A stretch of DNA of 53,663 nucleotides from Yersinia vastinensis (lineage in GTDB: Bacteria; Pseudomonadota; Gammaproteobacteria; Enterobacterales; Enterobacteriaceae), in NCBI RefSeq assembly GCF_902726565.1, contig NZ_CACVAF010000013.1, positions 53,266 to 106,928 of the forward strand, written 5' to 3'. The notes under the pieces were generated by a model. It did not search any database. It saw nothing but the letters and a program-made list of their open reading frames with translations, and had not been told where the DNA came from. Positions within the stretch are counted from its first letter, which is position 1, and every line of letters begins with the position of its first letter. This document shows positions 1 through 10,677 of the stretch, one piece after another. Both the position numbers and the translations under genes were made by a program.

Positions 1-722
1 GACGGAGCGTATTCTAACAGCCATGAAAGAGCCTGTTCAACCTCGCGAAAACGTTTTCTTGCTATTGGTTCGCAATCATTTGCGTACGGAGCGCTTAAAA
101 GCGCCGCCAGCGGGCGAATTGGCGTATTTCTTTTTAATTCGGGATCGGAAAAAATAATGGGGGTTGGGATGCTGACTCCGGGGTGTGCGACCAAATACCA
201 CTTCTGTTCAGGCTCCGCCGGTTGCAATTTTTCACCCACACCTTCGGCAAAAGCGGCATGCCCACGTACAAATACCGGGACATCAGCACCCAAGGTTAAA
301 CCCAATGTGGCTAATTCTTCATCAGATAATCCGCATTGCCACAAGGTATTGAGTGCGACCAACACCGTCGCGGCATTAGACGAACCGCCACCCAATCCTC
401 CCCCCATAGGTAAGCGTTTATCGATACTGATATCGGCTCCCCGAGGCAAGTTTGCCGCATGACCGCTTTGCCGGGTGGAGTGGTGTTGCAGCAACCGTGC
501 AGCTCGTACTATCAGGTTCTGTTCGTTTTCTACACCTGCAATAGGGGTTAATAAGCGAATTTGGTCATCATCTCGCGGCACGATAGTCAGTTCGTCACCA
601 TAGTCGAGAAACTGGAACAACGTCTGCAATTGGTGATAACCATCGGCACGTTGCCCAGTGATATAAAGAAATAAATTCAATTTTGCTGGCGACGGCCAGA
701 CATATTGATTATGGGTAACCAT
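1..722 (-). CDS. ispE: 4-diphosphocytidyl-2-C-methyl-D-erythritol kinase (partial, C-terminus outside window)
   Basis: IspE uses ATP to phosphorylate the 2-hydroxyl of CDP-methylerythritol in the non-mevalonate isoprenoid pathway, in the cytosol. The window edge cuts the gene: about 240 N-terminal codons are present, and roughly the last 50 expected for this ~290-residue family lie beyond base 1. The start ATG at 722-720 gives [20 protein letters not shown], the usual family opening. The GHMP-kinase ATP loop [14 protein letters not shown] is encoded around bases 371-412. The start lies one base after the lolB stop, so the two genes very probably share a message (lolB-ispE, as in E. coli). Identification is by recalled family sequence. 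Confidence 0.95.
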   Translation of the reverse strand, partial: MVTHNQYVWPSPAKLNLFLYITGQRADGYHQLQTLFQFLDYGDELTIVPRDDDQIRLLTPIAGVENEQNLIVRAARLLQHHSTRQSGHAANLPRGADISIDKRLPMGGGLGGGSSNAATVLVALNTLWQCGLSDEELATLGLTLGADVPVFVRGHAAFAEGVGEKLQPAEPEQKWYLVAHPGVSIPTPIIFSDPELKRNTPIRPLAALLSAPYANDCEPIARKRFREVEQALSWLLEYAP

Positions 723-723
723 G

Positions 724-1347
724 TTATTTAACCGTCCAGTTATCCATTTTTAGCTTGATACGTTGCTCGCCTTGGCTCAATTCCATACGGCTAGGTAATG
801 GCGGTGTCACCTTGGTGTTGTATTCCTGATAATCAACAACCCACGTCACCCCATCTTGTTTATACGTTAGTTGCTTCAGGCGGTATTTATCATCAAGGAC
901 GAAATCAGTGGTATCACCCGGTAGCCCCAGAATCCATTGGCGTAAGCTTTCCAATGGAATCGACATGCCTGTTAATTTTTGAATCATCTCTTGCGGGTCA
1001 TCACTGACATAGCGTTTACCCTGATTATCAGTCAATTGGGTCACACCGGGTTGGACGACTAACTCAAGCTCAGTGCTGCCCAGCGGGTTGGTTAACAAGA
1101 GGCGATAACGTTCAGGTGCCGTTTGCTGCCAAAAGAAGCGTGCATAAACTTTTTGTTTTTCAGAGAGGTATGCAAATGCACCACGGGTTTGGAATTGGCT
1201 CAATTGCTGCAATTGTTGCTCATGTTGACGCCATTGCGGTGATGTTGGGCTGGTCGCCGGGCCGGTTGGCGGTGTTGTGCTACAGGCTGCCAACAGCAGA
1301 GTAGCCAATGGAAGCAGACGATAAAAACTGATTTTGCACTGAGGCAT
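724..1347 (-). CDS. lolB: Outer-membrane lipoprotein receptor LolB
   Basis: LolB accepts lipoproteins from the periplasmic carrier LolA and inserts them into the inner leaflet of the outer membrane. The 207-residue product has a classic lipoprotein signal: a basic start ([10 protein letters not shown]), a hydrophobic stretch, then the lipobox LLAAC with Cys22 as the acylated residue. Length matches the E. coli protein (207). The body ([20 protein letters not shown] and later segments) follows the LolB fold. It is the first gene of lolB-ispE and is divergent from hemA across a 318-base gap. Confidence 0.95.
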   Translation of the reverse strand: MPQCKISFYRLLPLATLLLAACSTTPPTGPATSPTSPQWRQHEQQLQQLSQFQTRGAFAYLSEKQKVYARFFWQQTAPERYRLLLTNPLGSTELELVVQPGVTQLTDNQGKRYVSDDPQEMIQKLTGMSIPLESLRQWILGLPGDTTDFVLDDKYRLKQLTYKQDGVTWVVDYQEYNTKVTPPLPSRMELSQGEQRIKLKMDNWTVK

Positions 1348-1665
1348 ATGGGTATAAATCCTATCGGTCGCAGGGTTTTCACGGCGGCACGTTTTAAATG
1401 AAGCGGCTTAATAATAAAGCAAATCGTTTTGATGTGTCTTGATTTGATGCAGCTTAATTCGGCGTCATTGCTGTTCACGCTAACGACCTGAGGGCAGAGC
1501 GTCAATATCTTGTTCTATTTTGTACATCATATAATCAATTCTTGAGCATAATTTGGGATAATACTTAGGATGATGCACTGCGACTTTTATTGATCCCGCG
1601 CATCAAGTAGAATGCGGTTCAGACGAGAATCCATACTAACATCAGTATTACTCGAAGCCGTTCTC
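1348..1665. promoter_or_regulatory. Divergent lolB / hemA intergenic region
   Basis: This 318-base gap must hold the promoters of lolB-ispE (leftward) and the hemA operon (rightward). A TATAAT hexamer stands at 1530-1535 and could be a -10 for hemA. No well-spaced -35 consensus is obvious. In-frame codons upstream of the hemA start (from 1612) read open but lack family similarity and are taken as leader, not protein. I see no other gene, repeat or RNA here. Confidence 0.4.
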
Positions 1666-2928
1666 ATGACACTGCTTGCATTAGGCATTAACCACAAAAC
1701 CGCACCTGTATCGCTACGTGAACGCGTGACGTTTTCGCCGGAATCGATCGATCAGGCTCTTGCTAGCTTGCTCCAACAACCGTTGGTGCAGGGCGGTGTC
1801 GTGTTGTCTACGTGTAACCGAACTGAGTTATATCTCAGCGTAGAACAGCAAGAAAATCTGCACGACCAACTTATCAGCTGGCTATGTAACTACCATCAGC
1901 TCAGTCCGGAAGACGTGAAAAAAAGTCTGTATTGGCATCATGGTAATGATGCAGTCAGCCATTTGATGCGTGTTGCTAGCGGGTTGGACTCACTGGTCTT
2001 AGGTGAGCCGCAAATTTTGGGGCAAGTGAAAAAAGCCTTTGCGGAGTCTCAGCGCGGGCAATCACTGTCAGGCGAGTTGGAGCGTTTGTTCCAAAAATCG
2101 TTCTCCGTGGCTAAGCGGGTTCGCACGGAAACTGAAATTGGTGCCAGCGCAGTATCGGTTGCGTTTGCAGCTTGTACACTGGCGCGTCAAATTTTTGAGT
2201 CACTCTCCGAGCTGAATGTGTTGCTAGTAGGGGCCGGTGAAACTATTGAGCTGGTAGCTCGCCATCTGCGCGAGCATCAAGTCAAACATATGATTATTGC
2301 CAACCGGACACGTGAACGTGCGCAAGCACTGGCGACAGAAGTCGGTGCTGAGGTGATTACATTACCCGAGATAGATGCCCGCCTTGCCGATGCGGATATC
2401 ATCATCAGTTCCACTGCCAGCCCACTGCCAATTATTGGCAAAGGTATGGTAGAACGTGCACTGAAAAGCCGCCGCAATCAGCCAATGCTGTTTGTTGATA
2501 TTGCTGTGCCGCGGGATATCGAACCCGAAGTTGGTAAACTGTCCAATGCTTATTTATACAGTGTTGATGATTTACAAGCGATTATTCAGCACAATATGGC
2601 GCAGCGTCAGGCAGCTGCAGTTCAAGCTGAATCGATAGTACAGCAAGAAAGCATGAATTTTATGACTTGGCTCCGAGCACAAGGGGCGGTCGAAACCATT
2701 CGTGACTACCGCTCTCAGGCCGAGCAGGTTCGCAGTGAGATGACAGCGAAAGCTTTAGCTGCCATTGAGCAAGGGGCTAATATAGAACAGGTGGTGAATG
2801 AATTGGCCCATAAGCTAACCAACCGTCTGATTCATGCGCCCACCAAATCCCTCCAGCAAGCCGCTAGCGATGGCGATATGGAGCGGTTGCAATTATTACG
2901 CGACAGCCTTGGGCTGGATCAGCACTAG
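1666..2928 (+). CDS. hemA: Glutamyl-tRNA reductase
   Basis: HemA reduces the glutamate on Glu-tRNA(Glu) to glutamate-1-semialdehyde with NADPH, the first committed step of haem and tetrapyrrole synthesis. The ATG at 1666 gives 420 residues beginning [20 protein letters not shown], matching the E. coli start and length (418). The longer reading from 1612 adds 18 residues foreign to the family. The catalytic cysteine is Cys50 in STCNRTELY. The NADPH-binding turn is [16 protein letters not shown] near residue 200. The N-terminal segment is where regulated proteolysis is known to act in enterics. The gene leads hemA-prfA-prmC and is 31 bases from prfA. Confidence 0.97.
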   Translation: MTLLALGINHKTAPVSLRERVTFSPESIDQALASLLQQPLVQGGVVLSTCNRTELYLSVEQQENLHDQLISWLCNYHQLSPEDVKKSLYWHHGNDAVSHLMRVASGLDSLVLGEPQILGQVKKAFAESQRGQSLSGELERLFQKSFSVAKRVRTETEIGASAVSVAFAACTLARQIFESLSELNVLLVGAGETIELVARHLREHQVKHMIIANRTRERAQALATEVGAEVITLPEIDARLADADIIISSTASPLPIIGKGMVERALKSRRNQPMLFVDIAVPRDIEPEVGKLSNAYLYSVDDLQAIIQHNMAQRQAAAVQAESIVQQESMNFMTWLRAQGAVETIRDYRSQAEQVRSEMTAKALAAIEQGANIEQVVNELAHKLTNRLIHAPTKSLQQAASDGDMERLQLLRDSLGLDQH

Positions 2929-2959
2929 TTTCCTCTAATTACAGGGTTTAAAACCACGG

Positions 2960-4042
2960 ATGAAGTCTTCTATTGTTGCCAAACTGGAAGCGTTACAAGA
3001 GCGCCACGAAGAAGTGCTGGCGCACCTTGGCGATGCCAGCGTTATTGCTGATCAAGACCGTTTCCGCGCGTTATCACGTGAATATGCGCAATTGTCCGAT
3101 GTCACTCGCTGTTTTAAAGAATGGCGCAGTGTACAAGATGATCTTGAAGCAGCAGAAATGATGCTCGAAGATCCTGAAATGCGTGAAATGGCACAGGAAG
3201 AACTAAAAGAAGCCAAAGCTCGGAGTGAAGAGCTGGAACAGCAATTGCAGCTATTATTGCTGCCAAAAGATCCTGACGATGAACGTGATTGCTTCCTGGA
3301 AATTCGCGCTGGAACTGGCGGTGACGAAGCGGCTATTTTTGCCGGAGACATGTTCCGTATGTATAGCCGATATGCTGAAGCGCGCCGCTGGAAAGTTGAG
3401 ATTATGAGCGCCAGTGAAGGTGAGCATGGTGGTTATAAAGAAGTGATAGCTAAAGTCTCCGGTGAGGGGGTCTTTGGGCAACTGAAATTTGAGTCAGGTG
3501 GTCACCGTGTTCAGCGTGTGCCAGAAACCGAGTCGCAGGGGCGTATTCACACCTCGGCTTGTACTGTGGCAGTGATGCCTGCGATTCCTGAAGCTGAGAT
3601 GCCGGAAATCAATGCTGGCGACTTGCGCATTGATACCTTCCGCTCATCAGGCGCGGGGGGGCAGCACGTTAACACCACGGATTCGGCCATCCGTATTACC
3701 CATATCCCGACCGGGATTGTGGTGGAGTGTCAGGACGAGCGCTCACAACATAAGAATAAAGCCAAGGCGATGTCAGTGTTGGGGGCTCGTATCCGTGCAG
3801 CAGAAATGCAAAAACGTCAATTGGCCGAAGCCTCTGAGCGCCGTAATTTGTTAGGTTCTGGTGACCGCTCAGATCGCAACCGCACTTATAACTTCCCGCA
3901 GGGGCGTGTCACTGATCATCGTATCAACCTGACACTTTATCGTCTGGATGAAGTAATGGAAGGTAAACTGGATATGTTGATCCAGCCGATTGTGCAGGAA
4001 TATCAAGCGGATCAGCTCTCTGCGTTGTCTGAGCAAGACTAA
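2960..4042 (+). CDS. prfA: Peptide chain release factor 1 (RF1)
   Basis: RF1 reads UAA and UAG in the ribosomal A site and triggers hydrolysis of peptidyl-tRNA. The 360-residue length equals E. coli RF1. The catalytic GGQ is at residues 233-235 ([10 protein letters not shown]), and its glutamine is the residue methylated by PrmC, encoded next. The stop-codon recognition tripeptide at 188-190 reads PET, fitting the PxT class pattern (PAT in E. coli). The stop codon TAA shares its last base with the prmC ATG, which ties synthesis of the factor to that of its modifying enzyme. Confidence 0.98.
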   Translation: MKSSIVAKLEALQERHEEVLAHLGDASVIADQDRFRALSREYAQLSDVTRCFKEWRSVQDDLEAAEMMLEDPEMREMAQEELKEAKARSEELEQQLQLLLLPKDPDDERDCFLEIRAGTGGDEAAIFAGDMFRMYSRYAEARRWKVEIMSASEGEHGGYKEVIAKVSGEGVFGQLKFESGGHRVQRVPETESQGRIHTSACTVAVMPAIPEAEMPEINAGDLRIDTFRSSGAGGQHVNTTDSAIRITHIPTGIVVECQDERSQHKNKAKAMSVLGARIRAAEMQKRQLAEASERRNLLGSGDRSDRNRTYNFPQGRVTDHRINLTLYRLDEVMEGKLDMLIQPIVQEYQADQLSALSEQD

Positions 4043-4872
4043 TGGATTATCAGCAGTGGCTGTCGCTAGCGGCAGCCCGTTTTAATCAAAGTGACAGCCC
4101 AAAGCGTGACGCTGAGATCTTGTTGAGTTTTGTCACCGGGCGCGCACGCACCTATTTGCTGGCTTTCGGTGAAACAGTGCTGACAAGCGAGCAGTTAGCC
4201 ATCTTGGAGCCATTGGCAGCCCGGCGTGAACAGGGGGAGCCGATAGCTTATCTGGTCGGGGAGCGTGAGTTTTGGTCACTGCCATTGAGTGTTTCCTCCG
4301 CCACATTGATCCCGCGTCCAGACACCGAGTGTTTGGTTGAGCAGGCGTTGGCGCATCTCCCCGCCACTCCCTGTCACATTCTGGATTTAGGAACGGGCAC
4401 AGGGGCTATTGCTTTGGCTATCGCCAGTGAACGGCCCGATTGCACTGTCATGGGGGGTGATATAAACGCTGATGCTGTTGCGCTGGCTCGACACAATGCA
4501 GAAAAACTGGCGATAAAGAATGTACATTTTGTGCAGAGTCGCTGGTTTGAATCGGTGAGTGGTCAATTTACTCTTATTGCCAGTAACCCCCCCTATATCG
4601 ATGCCAATGACCCTCACCTTAATGAAGGTGATGTTCGCTATGAACCGCACAGTGCGCTGGTGGCCCCGGCTGAAGGTTTAGCAGATTTGGCCGAAATTAT
4701 TCGACAATCTCCAGCATATTTAGAAACTGGGGGATGGTTGCTGTTGGAACATGGCTGGCAGCAAGCTGAGGCAGTACAGAGATTACTTAAGAATTCAGGA
4801 TTTAGCGCAGTAATGACGTATAAAGATTATGGTAATAATGATCGTGTTACACTGGGACAATGGGGCGTTTAA
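4042..4872 (+). CDS. prmC: Release-factor glutamine N5-methyltransferase
   Basis: PrmC (HemK) transfers a methyl group from S-adenosylmethionine to the glutamine of the GGQ loop in RF1 and RF2, raising termination efficiency. The 276-residue product has an N-terminal helical domain, then a Rossmann methyltransferase domain with the SAM loop LDLGTGTGAIAL (about 114-125). The substrate-glutamine motif NPPY is at 182-185. Its ATG overlaps the prfA stop by one base, as in E. coli. Confidence 0.97.
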   Translation: MDYQQWLSLAAARFNQSDSPKRDAEILLSFVTGRARTYLLAFGETVLTSEQLAILEPLAARREQGEPIAYLVGEREFWSLPLSVSSATLIPRPDTECLVEQALAHLPATPCHILDLGTGTGAIALAIASERPDCTVMGGDINADAVALARHNAEKLAIKNVHFVQSRWFESVSGQFTLIASNPPYIDANDPHLNEGDVRYEPHSALVAPAEGLADLAEIIRQSPAYLETGGWLLLEHGWQQAEAVQRLLKNSGFSAVMTYKDYGNNDRVTLGQWGV

Positions 4873-4911
4873 TCAAGAAAAATCCCGTTTTAATTAAATT
4901 TTTCGTATTGA

Positions 4912-4972
4912 ATATACTTTAAATAATTTGAGTTGCAGGCCGGCGGCTTTAAGTTTGACGAGTATAGATACC
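4912..4972. repeat. ERIC-like element with its core deleted
   Basis: Between prmC and sirB2 the sequence keeps both ends typical of an ERIC palindrome: TTTAAATAATTTGAGTTGCA with a GGCGGC on one side, and AAGTTTGACGAGTATA on the other. The central ~60 bases (the CTCACCCGAATCACT...TCATCGGGAT part seen elsewhere in this window) are missing. I read it as an internally deleted ERIC relic. The match is by eye against the remembered ERIC consensus. Confidence 0.5.
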
Positions 4973-4991
4973 CAACGCAATGGGAGTTGTT

Positions 4992-5393
4992 ATGTGGATT
5001 GATTACATCGCCATGAAGTATTTACATTTACTCACAGTGGTCATCAGTATTACGCTGTTCGTACTACGTTTCTTCTGGAAATGTCGCGGTTCGGCTATGA
5101 TGGAGAAACGCTGGGTAAAAATAACGCCGCATATCAATGATACGTTGCTGTTTGTCAGCGGTATTGTCTTGATCTTTATTACTGGTTTTTACCCTTTCAG
5201 CCCGCAAGGAACATGGCTGACTGAAAAGTTATTTGGCGTTATTATCTATATCCTGCTTGGCTATGTCGCATTAGGTAAGCGAACCCGCAGCCAGAAAAGT
5301 CGCTGGCTTGCCTTTATACTCGCATTGGGTTGCCTGTATTTAATTGTCAAACTGGCAACAACTAAGTTACCACTGCTGATGGGATATTTATGA
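4992..5393 (+). CDS. sirB2: SirB2-family inner-membrane protein
   Basis: A small inner-membrane protein of the SirB family (E. coli YchQ); the biochemical role is not established. The 133 residues contain about four hydrophobic helices (MKYLHLLTVVISITLFVLRF; a segment around DTLLFVSGIVLIFITGF; LFGVIIYILLGYVAL; a C-terminal LAFILALGCLYLIVKLA). I chose the ATG at 4992 (MWIDYIAMKYLH) over the in-frame ATG at 4980 because GGGAG lies just upstream of it and the length then matches E. coli (~130). Its stop overlaps the sirB1 start (ATGA), so the pair is translationally coupled. Confidence 0.88.
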   Translation: MWIDYIAMKYLHLLTVVISITLFVLRFFWKCRGSAMMEKRWVKITPHINDTLLFVSGIVLIFITGFYPFSPQGTWLTEKLFGVIIYILLGYVALGKRTRSQKSRWLAFILALGCLYLIVKLATTKLPLLMGYL

Positions 5394-6199
5394 GTAGTAT
5401 TGCTGATTTCGAATTTAACAACGCGTCCCTGTGTGATGGAGTGTTACTGGTTACCCAGGAGATTCGACAGAATTTTCCACTGGCTGATGTGCGCAATCAA
5501 CTGCAACAGCTTGTCGATGATGCGCGGGCGGCAATGCCCGAGGGTCTCAATCAGGATCAGCAATTAGAAGTGCTTATCGATCTATTTTACCGCCAATGGA
5601 AATTTGGTGGTGCAGGGGGCGTCTATCGCCTCTCTGATGCCATTTGGCTGGATAAAGTGCTGGATAAACGGCAGGGGACACCGGTGTCACTGGGTGTTAT
5701 TTTCCTGCATATTGCTCATCAATTAGATTTACCGTTGATGCCGGTGATTTTTCCAACCCAATTAATCCTTCGTGCCGATTGGTTAGATGAAGAGATGTGG
5801 CTGATTAACCCGCTGAACGGTGAAACACTGAACGAGCATATGCTGGAAGTGTGGATCAAAGGCAACTTGGGATTGAGTGCCGAATTGGAAGATGAAGATC
5901 TGGAAGAGGCGGAAAATACACTGATTGTGCGCAAAATGCTTGATACGCTGAAAGCGGCGCTGATGGAAGAGAAGCAGATGGAGCTGGCTTTGCGTGCCAG
6001 TGAAGCGGTATTGGCTTTTGACCCCGATGACCCTTATGAAATTCGCGACCGTGGCCTGATTTATGCGCAGTTGGATTGCAACCACATTGCTATCTCTGAT
6101 TTAAGCTATTTTGTTGAGCAGTGCCCAGAAGACCCCATTGCTGAAATGATAAAAATGCAGATCCACTCCATTGAGCAACAGCGGGTGACGTTGCACTGA
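5390..6199 (+). CDS. sirB1: SirB1-family transglutaminase-like/TPR protein
   Basis: A cytosolic 269-residue protein of the SirB1 (E. coli YchA) family. The N-terminal two thirds match the transglutaminase-like core found in this family (RQGTPVSLGVIFLHIAHQLD around 105-125). The C-terminal part (about 185-260, ALRASEAVLAFDPDDPYEIR) looks like TPR helices. The function is unknown; the name comes from an early Salmonella report and does not define a reaction. It overlaps sirB2 by four bases and is followed 112 bases later by kdsA. Confidence 0.88.
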   Translation: MSSIADFEFNNASLCDGVLLVTQEIRQNFPLADVRNQLQQLVDDARAAMPEGLNQDQQLEVLIDLFYRQWKFGGAGGVYRLSDAIWLDKVLDKRQGTPVSLGVIFLHIAHQLDLPLMPVIFPTQLILRADWLDEEMWLINPLNGETLNEHMLEVWIKGNLGLSAELEDEDLEEAENTLIVRKMLDTLKAALMEEKQMELALRASEAVLAFDPDDPYEIRDRGLIYAQLDCNHIAISDLSYFVEQCPEDPIAEMIKMQIHSIEQQRVTLH

Positions 6200-6281
6200 T
6201 TCTCTTTCTCTAGCGAAGATGCAGCACTGAATAGCCACAAGAATATGGCTTTGCTGGCTGCGTCTAACTCGTTGTAATTAA

Positions 6282-7166
<885 letters not shown>

Positions 7167-7200
7167 ATATCTCTCAACCTAGGTGCTGAGACGAATAAAT

Positions 7201-7236
7201 AAAAAGGCAGTGTCGGTTTCGACACTGCCTTTTTTG
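7201..7236. terminator. Rho-independent terminator after kdsA
   Basis: A ten-base-pair stem (GGCAGTGTCG / CGACACTGCC, loop GTTT) is flanked by A and T runs on both sides. It can therefore end kdsA transcription rightward and dauA transcription leftward. Confidence 0.9.
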
Positions 7237-7248
7237 ATGCTAAACGGG

Positions 7249-8949
7249 TTAACTTTTCGCGTGTAGCGCTTCTAGCGCTTCGGGCAATGATCCATAAAAA
7301 CTCAGCTTACCCTCAATCGGCTTCACTCTTGCTCTTGCCAGCGTCTTCAGTGGCTGGAAAGGAATATCCGTGATGACGAGTTGCTGATGTTCATTCAGCG
7401 CTTCTGTGAAGCGTAGAAACGCATTTAAGCCACCGGCATCCAGAACCGGCACAGCATCCCATTGCAGAATAATGGTCTGATAATGCTCACTGCGGCTTAA
7501 TAACTCATTAAATATGCGTTCAGCCGCGGCGAAGAACAGTGGCCCATTGACTCGCAATATCAGCGTCTGCTCATCACTATCTGACGGTATTTCGCTCAGC
7601 CGTGTCATACGGGCAATACGGCGCATAAATAACAATGAAGCGAGTACAATCCCCACAGTAATAGCAATCACCATGTCGAATAGCACCGTCAAACTCATAC
7701 ATAGCAGCATGACGATAATGTCGTCTTTGGGGCCACGTCGCAGCAGATCGATAACTTTATGAGCCTCACTCATGTTCCAGGCCACGATTAAGAGCAAAGA
7801 GGCCATGGCCGCCAGTGGTAAGTAAGACAACATAGGAGCCAGAACTAATAAGGCCAGCAGCACCAACAGGGAATGAACAATGGCGGACACCGGCGATGTC
7901 GCACCTGCGCGGACATTTGCTGCTGACCGAGCAATAGCGGCAGTAGCGGTGATGCCACCAAAGAATGGGGCGACCATATTGCCTAACCCTTGCCCCACTA
8001 ATTCACTATTTGAATGATGTTTTTGCCCGGTCATACCATCAAGTACCACAGCACATAACAATGACTCTATTGCTCCCAACATCGCCATCGAAAAGGCAGC
8101 AGGGAGCAGTGCGGAGAGTGTCGCCCAGTTCAGAACAAATTCTTGCCCATTTGCTGCGGGAAGATGCCAAGGTAAGACAAACTGCGGCAGAATGGGGGGG
8201 ATACCTTGGCCTTGGCTACCGTCAGCCAGTAAATAGCCAAATCGTGAACCAATGGTCGCCACCTGAAAATCAAATAACGATAGCAACCCCATCACGGCAG
8301 TACCTGCGATTAAAGCCGGTAAGTGACCCGGTAACTTTAGTTTTAATCGTGGCCATAGGATCAGTACCATCAGCGTTACGGTCGCAATTAGCGTGTCACT
8401 GAGATTAATCGTGGGCAGCGATTGTGCCAGTGCGGCAACTTTGCCAACGTAATTTTCGGGTACTTCTTCCATGTGCAAGCCAAAGAAATCTTTTACTTGC
8501 ATGGTGGCAATCGTGATACCGATGCCTGAGGTGAAACCTAATGTGACGGATAATGGAATATATTCGATTAAACGCCCGAGGCGGCCCAGCCCCATGCACA
8601 GTAGAAATATACCTGATATTAATGTGGCTAATAATAAGCCAGCCAAACCAAATTGCTGTGAAACGGGATAAAGAATAACCACAAAGGCGGCTGTTGGGCC
8701 AGATACGCTATAGCGCGAACCGCCGCTGACAGCGATAACGATCCCGGCGATAGCCGAGGTATATAAGCCGTACTGCGGCGGAACACCACTGGCAATAGCC
8801 AGTGCCATAGCCAGCGGGATGGCAATGATACCGACGGTGACACCGGCAATAATATCTTTGAGAAGTCGTTGAAGTGTATAGGTTTCTCGCCAGCAAGCGT
8901 CAATAAGCGCGCTGAACGGCCTAATGCCGTTAATTCCGTGCGTTTTCAT
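7249..8949 (-). CDS. dauA: SulP-family anion transporter, DauA (YchM) type
   Basis: An inner-membrane SLC26/SulP transporter; the E. coli member takes up C4-dicarboxylates such as succinate at acidic pH. The 566 residues show an N-terminal membrane domain with many hydrophobic helices and the SulP signature region ([19 protein letters not shown], about 41-59, and [13 protein letters not shown]). A C-terminal cytosolic STAS domain (about 440-560, [18 protein letters not shown]) follows. The gene faces kdsA and shares its terminator. In E. coli dauA instead sits on the other side of prs-ispE, so this position is a local rearrangement. Substrate is inferred from the family only. Confidence 0.9.
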   Translation of the reverse strand: MKTHGINGIRPFSALIDACWRETYTLQRLLKDIIAGVTVGIIAIPLAMALAIASGVPPQYGLYTSAIAGIVIAVSGGSRYSVSGPTAAFVVILYPVSQQFGLAGLLLATLISGIFLLCMGLGRLGRLIEYIPLSVTLGFTSGIGITIATMQVKDFFGLHMEEVPENYVGKVAALAQSLPTINLSDTLIATVTLMVLILWPRLKLKLPGHLPALIAGTAVMGLLSLFDFQVATIGSRFGYLLADGSQGQGIPPILPQFVLPWHLPAANGQEFVLNWATLSALLPAAFSMAMLGAIESLLCAVVLDGMTGQKHHSNSELVGQGLGNMVAPFFGGITATAAIARSAANVRAGATSPVSAIVHSLLVLLALLVLAPMLSYLPLAAMASLLLIVAWNMSEAHKVIDLLRRGPKDDIIVMLLCMSLTVLFDMVIAITVGIVLASLLFMRRIARMTRLSEIPSDSDEQTLILRVNGPLFFAAAERIFNELLSRSEHYQTIILQWDAVPVLDAGGLNAFLRFTEALNEHQQLVITDIPFQPLKTLARARVKPIEGKLSFYGSLPEALEALHAKS

Positions 8950-9385
8950 CTAAGGTGCAAACCAAATAAAGAAAAGACAAAATAAATGGCGGGCCAATAA
9001 GGGTCCGTCTCGAGTAGCTGATAACAACGATACGCCAATTGATGCGAAGAGATCTAGATGTATATCAATCTCTGATAGAAATGTAGATAACTGTCCGTTT
9101 AATAAAGTGGTTTAAATGAACAGAACCCTATTGGGTATGTGTTTTTTCGCTATGGTTAAATAGAAAGTGAACATTATCTTAGATATTGCCTTATTTTAAG
9201 CCCAAGAGTCCAAAATTGAGTAATAAGTATTATCTGGTCGGAATTAAGTGATCTGACGATAACGCGTAACCGGAAGTCTGGAAGCTAACACATAATGAAA
9301 TTATTCAGGAATAAAGGTTACCGCACAGCTAAGATGTAGATGAGCAACGGTGGCTATTAGCTAAATTTAATGTTTAGGGATTCAA
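8950..9385. promoter_or_regulatory. AT-rich divergent region between dauA and the diguanylate cyclase unit
   Basis: About 435 bases of AT-rich DNA that must contain the leftward dauA promoter and the rightward promoter of the small ORF plus cyclase. I see many AT hexamers but no promoter I can place with confidence. There is no ERIC-like repeat and no gene longer than a few tens of codons with a good ribosome-binding site. Confidence 0.35.
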
Positions 9386-9493
9386 ATGAATAACTTCAAT
9401 TTAGAATGCGATTTTATGGCAGTAATAAGTTGGCAACATCTATGTTGGTCGAAATCAATACTTAAAATTCAAAGGACTGACGCTACGCCATGA
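9386..9493 (+). CDS. 35-codon ORF translationally coupled to the diguanylate cyclase
   Basis: An ATG at 9386 is preceded by a good Shine-Dalgarno sequence (TTAGGGA, about six bases away) and opens 35 codons (MNNFNLECDFMAVISWQHLC then 15 more). Its TGA at 9491-9493 overlaps the cyclase ATG at 9490 as ATGA. The AAGGA closest to the cyclase start is about 14 bases away, which is long, so cyclase translation may depend on ribosomes finishing this ORF. I recognise no family. It could be a leader peptide, a small protein or chance; the arrangement, not the sequence, is the evidence. Confidence 0.4.
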   Translation: MNNFNLECDFMAVISWQHLCWSKSILKIQRTDATP

Positions 9494-10605
9494 GTGAATT
9501 AGAATCTCTGTCAACGTTATACCGAGATGCTTGTGTAACCTACGCGACACTCTCGATCAGTTATTTTGCCTTAAGTAAAAACAGCGCTTTTTCCTTTGAT
9601 GGTGATGTTTGGAAACGTGTCGTGTTTGGTCTTGTTGCGGGGGCGGTTTCACTCTACCTTAATCAAGATCAGTGGATTATTTCCGACTCATTCTTCTTCA
9701 GCTTCGAATTGATCCCAATTATATTAGTCACTTTTTATGGTGGTTGGCTAAGTAGCTTGACTGCGTTGATGATAAACTTCGCTTTTAGCGGTTGGTTTAA
9801 TATAGATAACTTATTAATAATGCTAATTTTTATTCCTATATTGTTCTCCAAAGTATGGGAGAAAAAGAGTAATCGTATTTTTTATACCACCATTATTCTC
9901 ATCGCTATTTATCGAACTCTTGCCGCTTTCTTATTTGTTCCTCACTTACTTGTCTGGACGCAGGTGGTGGTTTATCAACTGATTTCTGTCTCCTGTTTAG
10001 CCATTTGCTACCATGCGCTGAATTTTAAAGAACGTCATATTTATGCCTATTTCGCGATGCAGAACCGGGCGAATATCGATAAATTAACACAGTTGAATAA
10101 TAGAGCCTGTGTTGACAATCGGCTAACGACGATTCATAACAGGCGACAGGCGTGTGGCTTGATGATTTTAGATCTTGACCATTTTAAATCAGTCAATGAT
10201 ACCTATGGACATAACGTCGGAGACATCCTGCTGACAGAGGTAGGAAAGTTATTGATGACGGCAGTTAGGGATGAGGATTTTGTTGGCCGTTATGGGGGGG
10301 AAGAGTTCATTATTATTACTCACCGCCATGAGCCGCAAGCGATTAAAGCCGTTGCGGAACGTATCAGACAACGGGTTGAAGATTTAGTGGTAGATTTACA
10401 TGACGGGAGAAAAGTAAGAGCAACTATCTCCATTGGTGCTTCTCTCTATTTACCGGGAATGTCGATGTTAAAAGCATTAAAAGTCACCGATGAAGCGCTG
10501 TATGAGGCTAAGAATCAAGGGCGCAATCAAGTGGTTTATAGCCGGTTAATGTCGTTTTCCCCTCTTGGGGATCGCGTCACGAAAGGTAAACATCGACGCA
10601 CATAA
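9490..10605 (+). CDS. Membrane-anchored GGDEF diguanylate cyclase
   Basis: Makes cyclic di-GMP from two GTP at the inner membrane, promoting sessile behaviour. The 371 residues start with about five to six hydrophobic helices (roughly 43-58, 73-100, 107-120, 131-150, 156-175), reminiscent of the 5TM-5TMR_LYT sensor type, though I cannot assign it firmly. The GGDEF domain (about 195-355) has DLDHFKSVND at 228-237 and an intact active site, GGEEF, at 269-273. RDED at 260-263, five residues upstream, is an intact RxxD product-inhibition site. Both features predict an active, feedback-controlled enzyme. In E. coli the cyclase gene dgcT (ycdT) lies near serX-ghrA-ycdX, so this may be its positional counterpart; the N-terminus differs enough that I give no symbol. 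Confidence 0.9.
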   Translation: MSELESLSTLYRDACVTYATLSISYFALSKNSAFSFDGDVWKRVVFGLVAGAVSLYLNQDQWIISDSFFFSFELIPIILVTFYGGWLSSLTALMINFAFSGWFNIDNLLIMLIFIPILFSKVWEKKSNRIFYTTIILIAIYRTLAAFLFVPHLLVWTQVVVYQLISVSCLAICYHALNFKERHIYAYFAMQNRANIDKLTQLNNRACVDNRLTTIHNRRQACGLMILDLDHFKSVNDTYGHNVGDILLTEVGKLLMTAVRDEDFVGRYGGEEFIIITHRHEPQAIKAVAERIRQRVEDLVVDLHDGRKVRATISIGASLYLPGMSMLKALKVTDEALYEAKNQGRNQVVYSRLMSFSPLGDRVTKGKHRRT

Positions 10606-10635
10606 TGATTGTGCAGAATGCAGACTACATTCCAA

Positions 10636-10668
10636 AGAAAAAGGCCCTGACTTTCGTCAGAGCCTTTT
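10636..10668. terminator. Bidirectional terminator between the cyclase gene and tRNA-Ser
   Basis: Stem GGCCCTGAC / GTCAGAGCC around a TTTC loop, with one internal mismatch. Leftward transcripts from the tRNA end in TTTTTCTTT after it; rightward transcripts from the cyclase gene end in TTTT. It probably serves both. Confidence 0.85.
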
Positions 10669-10677
10669 GCTCGAATA

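Noticed and set aside
2960-4042. RF1 recognition tripeptide PET instead of the E. coli PAT
   Set aside because: The middle position of the PxT motif varies among RF1 proteins, so this is not a sign of altered stop-codon reading.
7249-8949. Possible sulfate-permease operon with a carbonic anhydrase or similar partner
   Set aside because: dauA is a single gene between a terminator and a long intergenic region; no partner gene is present.
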